From CAVQKZ01 sp963837325 (GTDB lineage Bacteria; Actinomycetota; Actinomycetes; Mycobacteriales; Jatrophihabitantaceae): a stretch of DNA of 64,000 bases. Below are positions 61,219-64,000 of this stretch, piece by piece. Under the pieces are notes generated by a model. That model had not been told where the DNA came from and searched no databases. It saw nothing but the letters and a program-made list of their open reading frames with translations. The stretch is taken from NCBI GenBank assembly GCA_963837325.1, contig CAWIMV010000001.1, positions 2,914,001-2,978,000 on the forward strand, given 5' to 3'. Every line of letters begins with the position of its first letter. The stretch's first letter is position 1. The translations under genes and the position numbers were made by a program.

Positions 61219-62694
61219 TCACCACTGAACGGCGATGTACTTGCTCTCCATGAATTCGAGCAGCCCGTCGTGGCCGCCCTCGCGTCCCAGGCCGGACTGC
61301 TTGACGCCGCCGAAAGGTGCGGCCGGGTCCGAGACGATCGGACGGTTCAGGCCGACCATCCCGGTTTCCAGAGCGTCCGCCACCTTGAGTCCCGCGGCCA
61401 GGTCTCCGCTGTAGACGTAGGAAACCAGGCCGTATTCGGTGGCGTTGGCGTGCTCGATCATTTCCGGTACCGAACCGCAGGCCACCACCGGCGCGACGGG
61501 TCCGAAGATCTCCTGAGTCAGGATCGTCGCGTCAGCCGGAACCTCCGAAAGCACCGTCGGAGGGTAGAAGTAGCCGGCCCCGCTCGGCACCTTTCCACCG
61601 GTGAGCGTCCGGGCCCCCGCGTCTACCGCGGAAATCACGAGCTCGTCGACCTTCTCGCGCGCGTCGGCGTTGATCAATGGCCCGAGCTCCACGTCGCGGT
61701 CCAGGCCCGACCCCGTCCGCAGGCCGGACATGCGGACGGCCAGCCGATCCGAGAATTCTTCGGCGACCTGGGCATCGACGTAGAACCGGTTGGCCGCGGT
61801 GCAGGCCTCTCCTCCGTTGCGCATCTTCGCGACCATCGCGCCGCTGACGGCCTCGTCGATATCGGCGTCGGCGAGGACGAGGAACGGGGCGTTGCCGCCG
61901 AGTTCCATCGAGCAGCTCACGATATTGGCTGCGGCCTCGGTCAACAGCGTGCGGCCGACCTCGGTGGATCCGGTGAACGACAGCTTGCGCACGCGGCCAT
62001 CAGTGAGCAGCGCGTGGGCCAGTTCGCCTGAACGTCGCGACGGGAGCACATTGATCACGCCGTCGGGCACGCCGGCCTCGCCCAGTAACGCACCGATGGC
62101 CAGCGCCGTCAGCGGCGTATCCGACGCCGGCTTGAGGATCATGGTGCAGCCGGCCGCGAGTGCCGGGCCGATCTTGCGGGTGGCCATTGCCGCGGGGAAG
62201 TTCCACGGCGTGATGAGCAGCGACACGCCGATCGGTTCTCGGCTGACCATGATCCGGTTACTGCCACTGGGAGCCATCTGTAACGCGCCGTCTGCCCGCA
62301 CCGCTTCCTCGGCGTACCAGCGGAAGAACTCGGCGGCGTACGCCACCTCCGAACGAGCATCCGGCAGGGCCTTGCCGTTCTCGATGACGATGAGCCGAGC
62401 CAGGTCGTCCTGCCGCTCGATCATGAGCTGCCAGGCTCGGCGCAGGATCTCGGCCCGGTCGCGCGGCGCGGTCGAACGCCAACTCACCAACGCCTGTTCC
62501 GCCGCATCGACGGCGGCGAGCCCATCGGCAACGGTCGCGGAAGACACGGCCGTGAGCGTCTCCCCCGACGCGGGGTCGATCACCGGGAACGCCGCCGCAT
62601 CGGAGGCGGCCGTCCATTCGCCGCCGATCAGCAACCCGGTCGGCACGGCGGATACGAGGCGAGCGACCTCGGACAGCACGGGGGTGGTTGTCAT
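61219..62694 (-). CDS. Aldehyde dehydrogenase, succinate-semialdehyde dehydrogenase-like
   Basis: A 491-residue NAD(P)-dependent dehydrogenase. The catalytic Glu is in SMELGGNAPFLV (about 260), the Cys in NGGEACTAANRFYV (about 294), and the cofactor segment is FTGSTEVGRTL. The sequence is closest in motif pattern to GabD-type enzymes (ITPWNFPAAMATRKIGPALA). The ATG at 62694 follows GAGG at proper spacing. It would oxidise a semialdehyde at the end of the pathway. It is 39 bases after the M24 gene. Confidence 0.9.
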   Translation of the reverse strand: MTTTPVLSEVARLVSAVPTGLLIGGEWTAASDAAAFPVIDPASGETLTAVSSATVADGLAAVDAAEQALVSWRSTAPRDRAEILRRAWQLMIERQDDLARLIVIENGKALPDARSEVAYAAEFFRWYAEEAVRADGALQMAPSGSNRIMVSREPIGVSLLITPWNFPAAMATRKIGPALAAGCTMILKPASDTPLTALAIGALLGEAGVPDGVINVLPSRRSGELAHALLTDGRVRKLSFTGSTEVGRTLLTEAAANIVSCSMELGGNAPFLVLADADIDEAVSGAMVAKMRNGGEACTAANRFYVDAQVAEEFSDRLAVRMSGLRTGSGLDRDVELGPLINADAREKVDELVISAVDAGARTLTGGKVPSGAGYFYPPTVLSEVPADATILTQEIFGPVAPVVACGSVPEMIEHANATEYGLVSYVYSGDLAAGLKVADALETGMVGLNRPIVSDPAAPFGGVKQSGLGREGGHDGLLEFMESKYIAVQW

Positions 62695-62733
62695 CGGCAA
62701 ACCTCAGTCCGTGGTTGGGTTGGCGTGCTGCGG

Positions 62734-63963
62734 TCAGTACGCGTTGGCAATGAACAGTTCCTGGGACGGGAACAGGGTGAGGATCCGGGCGCCGTCGGTC
62801 GCGACCACGACCTCCTCCTCGATGCGAGCAGCGGAGAATCCGTCCGTCGCGGGGCAGTACGTCTCCAGGGCAAACACCATGCCGGTCTGGATCTCGACCG
62901 GATCGTCCAGCGAGTTCAAACGGCTGATGATCGGTCGCTCGTGCAGACCGAGTCCCAGACCGTGCCCGAACTGCAGTCCGAAGCAGGCCATCTCGTTGTC
63001 GAAACCGAACTCCTGCGCCGTGGGCCAGGCCTTCGCGATTGTGTCCGTGCCGACGCCGGGGCGCACGAGCGTGATCGCGGCATCCATCCATTCCCGGGCC
63101 TTGGTATAGGCGTCGCGTTGAGCCGGCGTCGACGAACCGACGTTGAGGGTGCGGTAGTAGCAGGTCCGATAGCCGTTGTAGGAGTGGATGATGTCGAAGA
63201 AGCAGGTATCACCGGGACGGATGATCCGATCCGAGAAGTTGTGCGGGTGGGGGTTGCAACGCTCGCCCGACACCGCGTTGATCGCCTCGACCTGGTCCGA
63301 ACCCATCTCGTAGAGCCGCTTGTTGGCCAGGGCAACGATTTCATTTTCGCGAATGCCGGGTTTGAGGGCGTCGGCAATGTCCTGGTAGACGCCGTCCACC
63401 ATCGCCGCGGCTTGCGAAAGCAGCATGATCTCGTCGATGGACTTGATCTGGCGTGCGTCCAGCATCTGTTGCTGGACGTCGACGACCCGCAGGCCCTGCT
63501 GTTGCATCTCGAACAGGAACGCCGGTTCGACGATGTCCACGCCGACCGGCATGTCGCTCAGGCCCTGCTCGGCGAGCATGCCCTTGATCTCGCGCACTGC
63601 GGAGCGCATGAGACCGGCGTCCGGCGCGATCGCGCCGCGCAGTCCCAACATGCCGGCACGGCAGTTCTCGGGCGCGAGCCACGGCGCGTAGAGCTGGTGA
63701 TGCCGCGCGGCCGAACCGAAGTCCCACAGCACCGGCTCGGCGTCGCGGGCGAGCAGGGCGTAGCGGGTCATCTTGTCGCCAAGGGCCCCGCCGATCCAGG
63801 TCTGGGTGACGTAGCGGATGTTGTAGAAGTCGAAGAGCAGGAAGGAACCGCACTCGCTGGCGTCGAGGGACTGCCGGGCTCGCGAGAGTCGGTAGTCGCG
63901 GAGCCGGTCCATGTTCACGCGGGTCTCGTAATCGACCGCGGCGTGGCCCGGTGCCGGAACCAT
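62734..63963 (-). CDS. M24-family (Xaa-Pro peptidase/creatinase-like) protein
   Basis: At least 409 residues; the frame stays open to the window edge, so the true start may lie beyond 64000. The N-terminal creatinase-like domain (FLLFDFYNIRYVTQT) precedes a pita-bread domain. Of the five usual metal ligands four are in place: Asp in CFFDIIHSYNGYRTC, His in FGHGLGLGLHERP, Glu in MVFALETYCP and Glu in ARIEEEVVV. The second Asp of the D-x10-D motif is replaced by Cys in TCYYRT. Relatives include Xaa-Pro peptidases, creatinase, ectoine hydrolase and the DMSP lyase DddP. A C-N or C-S cleaving role in catabolism is as likely as peptidase activity. Confidence 0.85.
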   Translation of the reverse strand: MVPAPGHAAVDYETRVNMDRLRDYRLSRARQSLDASECGSFLLFDFYNIRYVTQTWIGGALGDKMTRYALLARDAEPVLWDFGSAARHHQLYAPWLAPENCRAGMLGLRGAIAPDAGLMRSAVREIKGMLAEQGLSDMPVGVDIVEPAFLFEMQQQGLRVVDVQQQMLDARQIKSIDEIMLLSQAAAMVDGVYQDIADALKPGIRENEIVALANKRLYEMGSDQVEAINAVSGERCNPHPHNFSDRIIRPGDTCFFDIIHSYNGYRTCYYRTLNVGSSTPAQRDAYTKAREWMDAAITLVRPGVGTDTIAKAWPTAQEFGFDNEMACFGLQFGHGLGLGLHERPIISRLNSLDDPVEIQTGMVFALETYCPATDGFSAARIEEEVVVATDGARILTLFPSQELFIANAY

Positions 63964-64000
63964 GGGCGTTGCGAAAACGGCAGCGTCGGATTCCGAGCGG

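Overview
The window is high-GC DNA with dense, GTG/TTG-rich, translationally coupled genes typical of an actinobacterium (Actinomycetota). The left edge holds chromosomal housekeeping genes: the 3' end of a PASTA-type class A penicillin-binding protein, a GatB/YqeY-domain protein, a metallophosphoesterase and a tRNA-Pro(CGG). I cannot assign a genus.

Region 2.3-19.6 kb looks like an integrated genomic island. The last 46 bases of the tRNA-Pro gene (2264-2309) recur perfectly at 19515-19560, as expected of attL/attR after integration into a tRNA 3' end. Inside are a NarL-type two-component system whose kinase carries two HisKA_3 modules, a LysR regulator, a small cupin/DUF4267/phosphotransferase operon ending in a broken HAD gene, an IS3-family transposase scar, and a block rich in beta-propellers. 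That block contains a truncated propeller, a 1456-residue SARP/STAND/WD40 regulator and three exported propeller proteins. Just beyond the second att copy lies a tyrosine-recombinase remnant cut in two by a 1.26-kb IS3-type element with 24-bp terminal inverted repeats.

Region 21.4-26.9 kb holds an NMT1/SsuA-type ABC importer operon, divergent from a CitA/DcuS-type kinase and its response regulator. Region 27.0-36.5 kb is a catabolic operon on the minus strand (fused E1 and E2 of a 2-oxoacid dehydrogenase, a 6-oxocamphor-hydrolase-like crotonase, split transketolase, 3-hydroxyisobutyrate-dehydrogenase-like enzyme, GntR regulator). It diverges from a VOC protein and a second GntR regulator, with two identical TGGATCCA palindromes between them.

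Region 36.5-64 kb is a larger catabolic island. It contains a ferric-reductase-like flavocytochrome, AKR and MDR oxidoreductases, an FAD dehydrogenase, a Liv-type ABC importer in one operon with acyl-CoA dehydrogenase, a C-C hydrolase-like protein and a DHDPS-family lyase, a second lyase with alcohol dehydrogenase, creatininase-like amidohydrolase and ThDP enzyme, a LacI regulator, a second 2,6-dihydroxypseudooxynicotine-hydrolase-like enzyme, a two-subunit molybdenum hydroxylase, a semialdehyde dehydrogenase and an M24 protein. Six near-identical palindromes (consensus TRCAAYCGDTTGYA) sit in the promoter regions of this block and fit a LacI-family operator, so the whole 36.5-61 kb block is probably one regulon. 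The enzyme mix suggests breakdown of a cyclic or N-heterocyclic compound through hydroxylation, C-C hydrolysis of dicarbonyl intermediates and aldehyde oxidation, but the substrate cannot be read from sequence. Three catabolic genes (VOC, FAD dehydrogenase, ThDP enzyme) each carry one extra base that breaks the frame.
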